Of a stretch of 64,000 nucleotides of DNA, positions 11,975 to 23,607 are shown in pieces. The notes beneath the pieces are model-generated. The model made no database searches. It was given only the letters and a program-made list of their open reading frames with translations, and was not told the origin of the DNA. The DNA comes from Crotalaria pallida (lineage: Eukaryota; Streptophyta; Magnoliopsida; Fabales; Fabaceae). The stretch is from contig CM075655.1 of NCBI GenBank assembly GCA_037953625.1, positions 73,559,501-73,623,500 on the forward strand. Reading direction: 5' to 3'. Position numbers and translations under genes: made by a program. Position 1 is the stretch's first letter, and each line of letters opens with the position of its first letter.

Positions 11975-12933
11975 ATATGTTATTAACATCCGTTTTATTA
12001 CTACTCGCACCTGGCTTTTAAAATATTTTATGGCTACTTACCAATATTATCCTTCTTCACAATCTTTCTTAAATTTTAACTATTCTCTTCATTTTTTACT
12101 TACATCTATTACTTCTCTTTAAACCCTTCCTTTTTCTATACACACGCACTTTTTTTCTGGTTTCTTCTCTGCTACGCTCACCTATATCTTCTCAACCACA
12201 AGTTTATGCTCAAATATATAGTAGATAGGTAGATAGAATATTTGTTTCTTTTGGTATCTTTTTTTGCTGCAGCGGAAGTAGTAAATTACAGTAAACAAGA
12301 GAATTTGTATGAATGTGGAAAAAAAACCCAAATGTTAGCAGAAATTGCTGAATTATTTGTACAGTATAAGTAACCAAGGTCACGATAGATGAAAAATGAT
12401 GATAGTGAATAATAAGATCACAATGGTGAAAAAAAATGTTATTAATTTTCGTAATAAAATTTAGTACTATAATTCAGAAGAGGTGATTGAAGTGAAAAGA
12501 GTGAAGAAAAGAAAGATGTATAGAAATTAGCAAGGGACGGTTTGGTATCCAAATGAAAACGATGAAGATCTCCTGCCATTTGTGACAAATACATCAACAA
12601 AAGAAAGAAAGAAAGATAAGAAGAAGAATGTTACTTTTGGATAAAAAACAACAAACTATGAAATTCTTTTCAATGTTTTGGTTAGCATGGTTTTGGGTGA
12701 CGAAGGTTTTTGTGATTGAGAAGATGGTGGGTGTGAGTAGTGATATATAGGGTGTGGGTAGTGATACATGAGTTTTTAGAATTATGGGTGTAAATAATAC
12801 GAGTAGGCTGTAAGTAATAGATATATCATATATGAGTGTGAGTAGTAGGATAAGAGTAATATTGACAAGTTAGTGCAAAAAATTATAAAAAGTGGGTGTA
12901 GGGAGTAATGTAATGGGTGTGAATAACATCTCC
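11975..12933. repeat. TIR-repeat unit 3 (complete)
   Basis: A 959 bp copy of unit 2 with point differences, ending gaataacatctcc before unrelated DNA. It has the same terminal inverted repeats and the same lack of coding sequence. Confidence 0.75.
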
Positions 12934-12987
12934 CTTATAGTAATTGTGAATAAGTTTTATTCTCATATGCTCAAGTATTTTTTCTTA

Positions 12988-13330
12988 AAATGCTCTTGTG
13001 ATCATGCTTTATACAAGCCCTAATGATTCAGGTTCCAAATTCTCGAAAATAAGCGGATCGAATTTTACAGAATTGGGTTATATGATATAGACGAAAATAT
13101 GGAAAATCATTTCAATAAATCAAAACATCAGCTCTTAGATCATATAATCTTGGCTCTGATATCAATTATAGGAACTTTATAAATAAAACATTAATATATG
13201 CAATTATATAAAATTAAAACACTGAGTTTACGCTCACTCGTTGAGGACATAATACAATAGCACTTCTTTAGAATCTTGAAAAGGAATTACAATGTCTTTC
13301 TCTACCTGATCACCAACTCTCTTATCCCAT
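12988..13330. repeat. Right copy of the flanking direct repeat
   Basis: Matches 861-1105 in the same orientation. It has extra sequence around 13080-13215, including, on the minus strand, TTGATATCAGAGCCA, which resembles a degenerate retroelement primer site. Confidence 0.55.
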
Positions 13331-13458
13331 ACCTCTATGGTTATTGATGTGGCAAACTTTGAGTGGATGTATATTTTGTATTTGTGACTCTCTTATCCCA
13401 TACCTCTACGGTTATTGATGTGGCAAACTGTGAGTGGATGTATATTTTGTATTTGTGA
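13316..13458. repeat. 71 bp tandem duplication
   Basis: Two adjacent near-identical 71 bp units share actctcttatcccatacctc and gttattgatgtggcaaact. Confidence 0.85.
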
Positions 13459-14063
13459 CGACAAATGAGACCTATCCAATTTATAATTTATTAACTCTAG
13501 TCTTCATCCATCATAAACAAGAAAGGTTAAGGCCCACAAAAATTATGAAAATAATTCCAAAACTTAAGCTCGAGACTCAATTTTATATTTTTGGTTATTA
13601 CGTGTAAACTTCATATTTCAACAATGTTTTCAAGTCATAAAGAAGAAAATAACGAGAAATAGAGAAATGATAAAGTTCATGGGGACATTTAATTTTAGTC
13701 GACTTTTCACATAAAGTATGCAAACTTGTGTCCAAAATTGTAGTCGAAGACTAATCCCCTCTAAGGCGTAGAGATCATCTAATTATGTTTTGCCTCTACC
13801 AACAAAGCATTTTTCATACTCACAACAGGATCGAACCCCTGACATCATGGTTAATGAGTCCAGCTGCCAACTGTGTTGGGTCTTGCTGGTATATGGACCT
13901 CCAATTTAATTTAGAGAGATTCTTTGCACTTGTAGGAGCAACTAAGCTGATCAATTTGCCATTATGCTACCATAAACATAATGGAACATAATTCTTTTTG
14001 CAAGTTCAGAGTAGAAATTTTATTTAAACCCACAAATTCTTCACTACTTGCTTGCTCCATTTC
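13459..14063. other. No gene recognised; weak tRNA-like stretch
   Basis: AT-rich. On the minus strand around 13815-13900 there is ggggttcgatcctg, a box-B-like motif such as SINEs and tRNAs carry. I cannot find a convincing box A, fold or tail. Confidence 0.3.
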
Positions 14064-14375
14064 ATACTACTGAAAAAACACTTTTAAAATCGGTTGTTGA
14101 GATGATGTGCAAAGTCGTGATGTTAAAAGTGAAAGTTTTAAAATCGGTCGTTTGAACTTTTTAAATCGGTCGTTAAATGACCGATTTAAAAAGTCTCCCT
14201 TTTTAAATCGGTCATTGAAGGACGGATTTAGAAAGTCCATATTTCAAAATCGGTCACATTCATTGACCCATTTAAAAGAGGCATTTTTAAAATCGGTTGT
14301 TACTTGACCGATTTTGAAAGTCCAAACTTTCAAAATCGTTTTTTCTTGACCGATCTAAATTGTAGTTTTTTTTTT
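14064..14375 (+). mobile_element. Solitary CACTA-element end
   Basis: actactgaaaaaacac followed by about ten copies of a ttttaaaatcggtc / gaccgatttaaa motif closely matches the left end of the large CACTA at 24729. This is a subterminal repeat region of the same family. No matching right end precedes 24729, so it is a fragment. The outermost bases are diverged. Confidence 0.65.
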
Positions 14376-14928
14376 GTTTTTTTCTGAATTCTTTTTATTT
14401 ACAACAGACAACTCTGCATTTTTCAAAAACTAAATACGGCACAAATTAAAGATATATTTGACTCCTCCACACATTATTACCATCTTTATTAAATCAATAT
14501 TATCAAATAGTAATAGGTTTTGACTTTATTAAATCAATTTTTGTCCTTTTAAAGATAAAAAAAATACATATTAAATGAGCATTTACTAAGAATACACCAC
14601 TTGATCACTATTAGTTTTATCATTAATTCAAGAGACAAATTCAATATCCCGCCTCGTTCCCTGCCTAAAGATGGCTTCCAAAATAAATCAACTGATGTTT
14701 TACTTTTACACCTTCATCTAAACATGAAAGCAGAAATACTGATAAATATTCATACATAACATTTTCCAACATACACAAAAAAGAGAGATAAAAACAAATT
14801 CCTAAAAATCAGTGACATACTTCCCCAGTTGGAACAGTGATGATATGAGCAATGAGAACCATCTTAGCTGAAATAGACTAACCTGCCAATAACCACTCAA
14901 AATATCAAAGGCGCACACACACACGTGC

Positions 14929-14972
<44 letters not shown>

Positions 14973-15334
14973 AACCAGTCCCAAAGGGATAATCAACCAA
15001 AAAATCATTAATATCCAGAATTGAAGTATTTGTCAGACTCATCAATTGGGTAAAGGGGCAGCAAATTTAAGTCCAGAAATTCTCAAGAGTATGTATTCTA
15101 ACAGGCAAGACAAGTAGGTGATGTGACTCATACAAGGTTTCTATCATCCATTTCATCTCTTTATTTTTAATTGCCTTTTCTATTGGATTTGGATCATATC
15201 CAAGTAATATAGTGACATCCAACAGAAAAAAGAAATTGAACACAATGGCACAAGTGGAATTCTGATTCACAAATCTGAGAAATGACATCCCTGGAAAACA
15301 TGAACCACACTTCACCAGAAAATTAAATCAACAG
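14376..15334. other. AT-rich DNA, no gene recognised
   Basis: Contains an (AC)n(TA)n microsatellite at about 14916-14966. An 82-codon minus-strand frame (15067-15315) has no recognisable motif. Confidence 0.4.
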
Positions 15335-16677
15335 CGTTTGAAAATTGCAATTTACAGCACTTGCGAGGTGCTTTAGATTTGAGTGCAGTAAAAAGGGATA
15401 CAAAAATAAAAGCGCTTTGAATCAGTTTCCTGAATCTAAGAAAAATGGCATATAAAAGCGCTTCTGTCAACTGTAAATGTGTATAATTTCTACAGCATTT
15501 GCTTGACCAAGCGCTTTAAATGTTTATTTAGAGGGTCAATTCAAAACCACTTGCTTTACTAAGCGCTTTAAATTAATTTATTTTCAAAAGCACTTGCTTT
15601 AATAAGCGCTTTAAATGTATATATTTGTTAATTATTTTTCTTCAATTGCTATTATTGCATATATTATTTAAATGATTTAAAAATATTAAATAGTAAAAAA
15701 AAATAACAATAACATTGAAAAATTGTTTAATATTAATATAGATATGTAATCCAACATACGAGAACAAATCAATATCAACAATATGTCCCGTATCCTATTC
15801 AATCATCACAAGACAACTAACAATTCTGCTATAACATTAGCATATAAACAAAAACGGAAATATATAGGTACATCCTTCTACTGCATCCTTTTGTTTCCTT
15901 ATTGTTCCTTGATTAAACTTTTAGTTGCTCCTTCGCCTCTGCATATTTTTTTTAGATATGAGAAAATGTATCAAAAGTCAAAAAGTCCAAGGAATGTCAG
16001 GAAATATCATGCAAAGGAAAATATCATGTGGATTTACTGGATTTACTGACATGTGGATTACACAAGCAATCAAGCAATGTCAGGAAATATCATGCAAAAG
16101 AAAATATTACATTTATCCTGGAACAATTTAATTCAAATCTATCCTGCATGATAATTAAATAAAAAGAATCCATTTACTGTAACCCATCTACACATTATAC
16201 ATGTTTCAAATGATAGAAGTTTAAAACAGAAATGGGTTATGAAACAACAAAAAGGAAGGCTTCAATTTCATCACAAAAGATAAGGCAAACAGCCCCAATA
16301 TAGTGCTGAATTTTAAAATTCCTTGCAACAATAAGTCGAATGTTCAGAGTTTAACCTAGACCTTATCTTATCTATAAGGAGCTTCTTATCTCTTGATCAC
16401 GTACTACAGTCACGTGTAAATTAGAGAAACCAAAACTTCTTGTATAAAAAAATTGCACAATATAATAACTGATCATCCATACACTAATTAAGTTTTATAT
16501 CAAAATGCTGATGAAAACAAGTGCTCATGAAAACTATCTCTTATTCTCTGAAAGTAGAGATATTTTCAATCATGACTCAGCCACAACAAACATAGTAAAT
16601 TAAAATTGATATAATATAACACAATAGCACAAATCATCTGACATGAAGTACAAATATCCTTGACACAGGAAATAGAC

Positions 16678-17910
16678 CTCAATGAGACATGTTGCTCCCT
16701 CTCCATCCCAAGCTATTGATTTGGCAAGACCTTGCATAACCTAGAAAGACAAGTATATCAAAACTTAGCATTAACTGAGAAAAGAGAACTTTTGAACTCA
16801 CTTACATAGGCATTTTTTAGGACTTGTTTCCTTTTGCAAAGGAGTTGGGAAAAAGGTATCTTTACCTCCTAAATTCTAATAGTCCAATGCTACAAGTTCT
16901 GCATGCTAACAACTATATACTACCTTCATAAACACACACCCAAGACATGTGGACATTACTAAAAAAATATAAATAAAGGAATGGGGATAATGCAGACATC
17001 ACCCTTGCATGTTAGAGTGTCTAGTTCTAGACGGACTATGACACTAACTCCACTAGAACAGCCAAAAATGTTCCATTTTCCAGTTTTACTAGAACTACAA
17101 TGCTTCCAGTGAGAGTAGAAGTACAACATTATATTAGTTTGCTCAACAGGAAAGAATGAAAATATGATATGAAAAAAATGGTGATAAACTGTCCAATGTA
17201 AACTTTACCGCATCCAGCAATGCCTTAAGTTGAGTGGCCTCATCACTGTCTAGAGAAGAAATACAACCTAACCCAGATAACCCACTAGCTAAAGAAATAA
17301 CAACCTCATTTGTACTAGTATACTAGTATCTCCATCTACCTGTAACAAAATTAAGCAAAAACAAAATGAGAATCAATCACAATCCAAAAAAAAGGTCTAT
17401 TATCCCAAGCACAAAATCTTTGTTATGGAGAAAACACGGCATCCCATTGCACAACAGAACTAAAGAAATCTCGGCAAATATTCTATTTGACATATAATAC
17501 AATAATTTCAATTGTGAGATTAATTTCAATTGTGACATTATTCCAGTACATTTTGTATTTTAATTTAGAGAGAACACTTGAAAGAAAATTTACATGATCT
17601 ACTTAGCACCCCTATATCAATAACTGATTTCAGCCTCCAGAAAAAAGAGAAAATCATATACAGTTATCTGGTTGAAACTTGGGTTCACAGCAACCTACAC
17701 TATCTTTCTTCAAACACCGCTGGTTACCCGAGCATCAGTTGTTATTACCTAGAGTAGATATAGTTCAAAGAATGGACTACAAAAACTATATATATTCCAA
17801 ATAAGAAAGAAGCATCAGATAAGACATACCCCAAGCATGGTAGCCATATTTGGGTGGATCATTCCAGAACCCTTTGCCATTCCCCCAACTCTGACCTTAG
17901 TCCCTCCAAC
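16678..17910 (-). pseudogene. ArgJ (glutamate N-acetyltransferase) fragment
   Basis: Three exons with GT/AG borders match ArgJ, the plastid enzyme that moves acetyl from N-acetylornithine to glutamate in arginine synthesis. Exon 17910-17830 encodes [19 protein letters not shown], around the autocleavage Thr (ATML) that starts the beta chain. Exon 17339-17209 encodes ASGLSG and [18 protein letters not shown]. Exon 16740-16678 encodes [20 protein letters not shown]. The first part of the protein and the C-terminus are missing. The second exon carries an 8 bp duplication (actagtat actagtac) that shifts the frame just after DGDTS. So this is a broken, partial copy, probably transposon cargo. Confidence 0.85.
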
Positions 17911-18769
17911 CTATACAATACAAAACAATAATAAGAACAAGATCTCTCTCTTTCGTATCTCCCATTTTGGAATGAGCAAACAAATGTAGAATGTGGAGAT
18001 GAACCAGACAAAATTAATGATGTTAATTCCCAAAACTATTAAGGTTAGTAACACTGGATATACAGTTTCACATTTAATTCCACTAATTATCTGATAGGTT
18101 GGTATTAATAGATAACATTTAGCAAGGTAGCAACAGCAATTAATACTACTTCCATAGCTTCCATCACTCACAGTGGCAAGCGTCCTTTCTTTGTCCTACC
18201 GTTCTTCCATCAAACATGTTTCGATCCCTAAGGATATTGCTCATTATAAGTGTCAAACAAATTCTAAAGCAAGCAAACAAAGAGAATCAGCCAAAACACC
18301 AAAACAACGACCAAAAACAGATCAGATAAGGACTTAGAAGCCCGATGCTCCACCAAGAGCAAGAGCAAAAATCGCAAGTCTGCACAGGAAAGGAAAAAAG
18401 TACAAAACACGCCATATCTATCAGCAAGCCAAGATCATGAGCAGTAGGAATGCACAAGTGAGGATTTGAGAACCATTCAAAAAGGGACATGTTCGCTTTA
18501 TTACATTTGCCTTTTAACCAAAACCAAGAGTTCTTCTCTTGTCTAATGAAAACTCCTCTCACCCAGCACGCATATCTCAATCGCATGAAAACAGTTATGA
18601 CTTAAGACCATTAACTCTGTCATTGTTCCCAAATTAAGAACCCTAACAATAAAGCTAATCCCCAAATTAAAAACCCATATAATATGAACAAAGCTGAAGA
18701 ATAAAGATGAAGAGGATGAGAAGCTTACCTAATTTGAGCTTTGATAGTTTAGAACTGTGAAGGAGAGCA

Positions 18770-19120
18770 ATGGAGGTGGTGGCTGTGTATATGCAGGGGA
18801 GAGGCGACGAGATGGGGGTTCGTGGGTCGTGGGTCGTCGGTTTCTATGGTGACAGAGGAGAAGAGAGGAGTTGGTGGGTTCGGCCGGTGGTTTCTATCAC
18901 TGAACCACGAGCAAGGCACCCACGATTCCAACAGCCACAGCAGCAGCAACGAATCCCAGCATACGCGAGCATCACGAGCAGACACGACCAGCAGCGACGA
19001 CGCGAGCAGCAGCGACGCGAGTAGAGATGGGGAGGCGCGATCACGGCAGCAGCGAAGCCAGCACGGCGGCGGCGGCGGCGGCGGTAGCGCGATTCAGAGG
19101 AAAAGAAGAAAACCCTAGTC
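18770..19120. other. GC-rich block, possible captured 5' region
   Basis: GC-rich with cag/gcg triplet runs. All frames give low-complexity Ala-, Ser- or Gln-rich peptides. It lies upstream of the minus-strand ArgJ exons and could be captured 5' sequence. No product is assigned. Confidence 0.3.
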
Positions 19121-19894
19121 GCATGAATGAGGTGAAGGCTACTATCGAGTGAAGTGGGTGAAGAGGGAGAATTTTCATAACATCAAAATAAAAACAGAAG
19201 CGTGTCAAGGGTTTTATGGCGCGAGGCAAGAAAATTTTGCACCATTCATTCAAAAGCATTTTTTTTAAAGGAGCGCTGTAAATTTAAATTCCTCCAAACT
19301 CATTCAAAAGCATTTTTATAAAGAAGTGCTTTAAATTAAGTAATGCAATTTTTTTTAAGGCTTTATACAGCAAATGCTTTTAAAAATGCAATCCAGTTAT
19401 CTCTCCCAACATTTTACAGCATTTCAGATACAAATGCTTTAAAATATGTGTTTTTAAAACTCCTTTTTGGGATAGTGCCGCTAATTTCTCAGTACTTGCC
19501 TTTTCAGATTTCACAAGAAAAAAGTCCTAGCTATGATATATTTTGCCAACTGATAACCAGCAAGATATAACCTTCTATCAAGTTCTATATGTTTCTTTCC
19601 CTAGGCATCCAACTTATTTTTGTGATTTTCAATTATAATCCCCATAAGGCTGTTAATTACGGGCTATTACTAAGACACAAATCTACTTAAGATATTGATT
19701 TAGGAAACCTAATTGAACAACATAAAACATTGAGCCTTGGTTCGACAAAAACAAAAAAAAATTAACATGAACTTGATACTTAATATCAGATACGAGTCGT
19801 ATGAATAGTCAAAAATTACAGAAATGTTATGACAATAGCATATCAATCAGCATGCAATAAGTTATACGTAGTCATCAGAAGCTCTAAAGCATAC

Positions 19895-20290
19895 TTGCAA
19901 TTTAATAATTCTCTAGAGCTCGAGTAACCCAAGTTGCTTAAAATAACTACACAACCACCATCAAGCCTCTCACGCACTCGAGATGCGTCTACTTTTTTAA
20001 CTTCCCCAGTCCACCCATAATCAATTCCATCGACAACCCCTCTTCTCTGCCAAAAAGGAAATAAAAATAAAAATAGCAAGGTGCTCTAACAACAATATGA
20101 TAGAAACAGTAGGACAGGGGCAATTTCAGAAGACCATTGTAACTGTATAGTGAATGAATAACAAAGTTCAAACCTTGGCAGCAAGAAAGTTACCACTGGC
20201 AACACTGACACCGACTTCGTGCCAACGACTATTGTCACCATGTCGGCGAATATTACATATGGAGGGTCCAGGAGAAAGTTTTCCTTCAAT
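19895..20290 (-). pseudogene. NAGS (N-acetylglutamate synthase) fragment
   Basis: Two exons with proper GT/AG borders match plant NAGS, the plastid amino-acid acetyltransferase that makes N-acetylglutamate in the first arginine step. The upstream exon (to 20174) encodes [20 protein letters not shown] and [14 protein letters not shown]. The next (20046-19895) encodes GEVKKVDASRVRERLDGG and VVILSNLGYSSSRELLNC. Just before MIE, a TAG stands where NAGS normally has Leu (RLMIE), so this exon is broken. The rest of the kinase-like domain and the acetyltransferase domain are absent. It points the same way as the ArgJ fragment, about 2 kb away. Confidence 0.85.
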
Positions 20291-20299
20291 CATCTAGCA

Positions 20300-21059
20300 A
20301 ATCTAACAATCTCATCACTCATGATGAGGCTTCATTGCTTCACATACTTACCATTTTTTGATTTCCAGTGCAATAAATTTTTTTTATCAGCCCAGTGCAA
20401 TAATACATGAATCATTTGGGGAAAGGTATAAAGCAATACTTCATAGCTGTCCATTTGATTCTAAGCAGATTTCCCTAAATCTAAATTTATAAATGAATGA
20501 AGGGCCAGAGCTCTATCACACGTCAAGAATTGTTGATATTAATGTTATGTATAAATTGACCACGATTGTCTCATAGACAAAATATTATAAAGTTTTTCTA
20601 GGAATCCTGATATATGAGAGCCCAGAGGACCATGGCTTTTTATCAAAGGAATGAGAATTATTTTAACTTCAAACTAAATAATACCTAAAACTAAAAGCTT
20701 AGCCGTCTGTGCTACCAGGGCAAGTAAAAATCCTGGACACAGTAGCATTTTTGACGTGTGACATTTTTCCAGCAAGTAATTTTTATGTGTATGCTAATCT
20801 CAATAGACCAAAAGCTTCTATTGTGCATCTAAAAGCACAGCCACAACAGCAAAAATCATGAATCTCAATCAAAGGGTATAAACATCATATGACAATGCCT
20901 AAAAACATAACCTTAAACATCATCTTACAATGCCAATAAACATCACCCGAATAACTTAAACAGTCTCATTAATCATAAACAGACACTATCAATCAATCAA
21001 TCAAATTGACAACCTACAAAACAAGCAATTAAAACGAAAAACTGATTAATTTTCTTACC
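20300..21059. other. AT-rich DNA, no gene recognised
   Basis: Short frames only; no domain, terminal repeat or RNA gene seen. Confidence 0.4.
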
Positions 21060-21448
21060 AGCTTGAAATCATTGCCAGCTTTGGGAAGCTCGGACACCCA
21101 AAAGTTTCAAGATCAACACTTGTCAATCGCTCCTCTTCCATCCAAATGGCTCTTCATACAATCCGGGTGGCCACATTTCCGGAATCGCTCGGGGAACCCT
21201 CTCCTCCACAGCATAGTCTCCCTGCTCTTTTGTTTTTCACTGTCTTCCAGAAACAATATATTTCATTAAATAATTGTTAGAAAATAATCAATAATGACAA
21301 AAAAAATCAAAATAATAAGTAATTAGGTAATGATTGTATTCTTGATTGAGGAAATTACCAAGAACAGTGAGCACAGTAATCAAGATAGGGTTCCCTATCC
21401 TCATTCATGTGAAGCCAATCAAGCACCATCAGCACGTGAATCGGACCT
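21060..21448 (-). pseudogene. Unidentified spliced-gene fragment
   Basis: At least one exon-like block (21448-21360) has a pyrimidine-rich AG acceptor before it and a GT after it. It encodes VLMVLDWLHMNEDREPYLDY followed by CAHCSW. A further block at about 21245-21060 may be a downstream exon. I do not recognise the family. The Cys-x-x-Cys could be half of a zinc site. Confidence 0.35.
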
Positions 21449-21624
21449 GAAATAGTAAGAATCTGAACAAAAAAAAACAAGGAAACAAACTCCAGATTTA
21501 GTAAGAAAAAATGGGAAAAGCAGAAAATTGGAATTTGAAGGGAATGCAAAACAAATATTTGGAGTATGGAACTTACGATTTTGATTTTGATTTGGAGTAT
21601 GGAACTTACGTGGATGGCGGCCTC

Positions 21625-22436
21625 CTCTTCAAGGAACTTGTTACAGAACTCTGTCGCCATCTGTTCCCAGTTTCTAATGGATGCAGGATGCAACTTGGAA
21701 TACCACGTGAAAGCGCGCCCTGTGAGCGATTTAGAGAACTCCCTTAACCTTAGACGCAAATCAACGCCATGGACTCCTAAATCATCAATGTACGTCATCA
21801 GATGCTCCCTAGCACTTCCAGCTCCATCAAACTTCCGGAATGTTGGCATTGCGTACCCGTGGGGGTAACGATATGCTACTATTTCTGCTGGGAACAGTGG
21901 ATCTAGGTCGATCACTGAGTCGTTGCCCTCTTTGTGTGCTTGGAGTATGCATCTCAACTCTGCCTGTGTCACGGGAGCGTTCTCCATGCTCTCTATACCT
22001 CCATGGGCTTCGTACTCTACCCACACCTTTTCTTTGACCAGCTCTTCTTCCTTCCTAGCTTCTTCTTCTATCCTGAATCTAGCCTTCAGTGCTTCAGTTT
22101 CCTCCTTTTCCTTGACACTTTGGTCTTTATAATTTGCTATCATTTCAGCCAGAGCATTTTGGTTTGCTATGATGTTGTTGAGGATAGCATCATCCAAGGT
22201 CACCTGCACATTTCTTTCTCCTCCCTAGGGATCCTTGTCTGTTCGTGCCTGCTCTTCCTCTGCATCATCCGAGGGAGGTTCTCCTCTGTCATTCTCAGGG
22301 CCGAAAGTCAACCTCCTTGCTGCTCCTCCAACGGTGGTTCTTGCACTATCCTCCTGAACTACCCTTCGAAATCACTCAGCTCATCCAATGTAGAAGCCAT
22401 GACTTCCTCGGCAACAGCACCAATTGTTTATACCAA
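21625..22436 (-). pseudogene. Ty3-type retrotransposon gag fragment
   Basis: The minus strand encodes the N-terminal half of a plant retrotransposon gag: FRKFDGAGSAREHLMTYIDD, VHGVDLRLRLREFSKSLTG, RAFTWYSKLHP, then WEQMATEFCNKFLEEEA. This is the classic gag capsid domain of plant Ty3-like elements. A short leader with MASTLDELSD lies just upstream but is cut by stops and frameshifts. The frame ends at ...AAIH, where GTAAGT begins and unrelated exon-like DNA follows. No protease, RT or integrase is present. Confidence 0.8.
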
Positions 22437-22450
22437 AATCTAAATTCCTA

Positions 22451-23607
22451 TGAAGAATAAAGATAAAATAAAGTGGGTTCGTAAACTTAGTGAAATCAAT
22501 GGCCTCTTTTTTATTATACTGGAAGAGATAGTACAAGAGAGGGGGTGTTTGCTACAAGGGAAGTACAGTGGGGCTAAAATAATGAGAATTTATAGGATGC
22601 CTTTGCACCTATCACCCTCTCGCTCTCCATACTATTTTCTCTCTGTGGTGTCGTTGTGCTTCTGGTGTCGTTGTTGTATCAGTGATTGTGGTAAGTAGTT
22701 CTGGGTCTGATTTTGTAGTGGGTTTAGACAAGAAAGGATGACTCTTGATAGGAAGCCTTTCTCTCATCTTCCTTAAGACTGCGTTACAGTGTCTGCAGTA
22801 TCAGTGCATTTCTCTACTTGTTCTAGACTGGCTTGTATTGGCCTGAGTTAGGGTGGACTGGCTTAGATCATCTTGCCTTTGCCTTGTAGTATACTCTCTT
22901 TTTATAGTTGGCCAACAACTTGTTCTCCACGTTTCCCTTCTCTTTATCTTGGAGTTGCTGCAATGTTGTTTCTTTGTCCACTGGGCAACATCATTGCTTG
23001 CCTTTAGCAGGGAGCTCTGAGCAGCCTTCCTCATTTGTGCTTGAGTGAAACAATGAGTTTTCCTTTTATGGCATTTGTGAATGACTGAACTGATGGGGTG
23101 TTTGGCCCAAGGCTAGAGGCTTACTGCAGAAGGGTGTTCTTCTGATATTATAGTGTGTAGGCACTTTCTAGAAGGAAGAGTATTGCTAGGAGGAGGACGC
23201 CCTTTGTTCCCTGATTACTGTCACGTGGAGCATATGCATTCATACAACTTGGCCTTAACGTTCATTTTCCTTTGGTCACTGTGCTGCTTCTTCTCCTTGC
23301 CCACCGGTTCTCTTCCTTTTTCATTGTCAACCCATCTTGCAAGGAATCCCTTTTTTGTTACTGATAGGAATAGCATACTTTCCATAAATGGTAGTTTGAG
23401 TGACATGCTTGATGGAGAAGACTTTGCCTTGGGACTTCACGTGTCTTTGCTGTTGCTGCTTGGAGGGGACGCTCTGGGGGAGGGACGCCTTTCTCATCTT
23501 GATCTGGTCATGTGGAAGGGCTTCCTTCTGAACTTTGGGCCTGCACTTTATTGGGCCTCCTATTAACCTTTTATTTATTTTTTATTATTGGATCATTATG
23601 ATCCACA
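22451..23607 (-). repeat. Probable 5' LTR of the gag fragment
   Basis: About 1.16 kb between a TG (minus strand, TGTGGATCATAATGATCC) and a CA (CTTTATTCTTCA), lying directly upstream of the gag leader (TTTGGTATAAACAATTGGTG). No second LTR copy is present, so the boundaries are inferred from TG...CA and position only. Confidence 0.45.

Larger units (their letters stand above)
15335..19474. mobile_element. CACTA-like element carrying ArgJ exons
   Basis: Both edges hold repeated agcgctttaaat / aaagcatttttaaa motifs in opposite layout (15340-15620 and 19240-19470), typical of CACTA subterminal repeats. The right end reads gggatagtg, giving a CACTATCCCAAAAAGGAG terminus on the minus strand. The left terminus is not clear, so the 15335 boundary is approximate. 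There is no transposase inside. The cargo is host-derived: ArgJ exons plus a GC-rich stretch at 18770-19120 with poly-Ala/poly-Ser frames. This resembles a gene-capturing (Pack-CACTA) element. Confidence 0.55.

Noticed and set aside
13815..13900. tRNA-like or SINE box B on the minus strand
   Set aside because: Only the ggttcga-type motif is present; no cloverleaf, box A, tail or target duplication.
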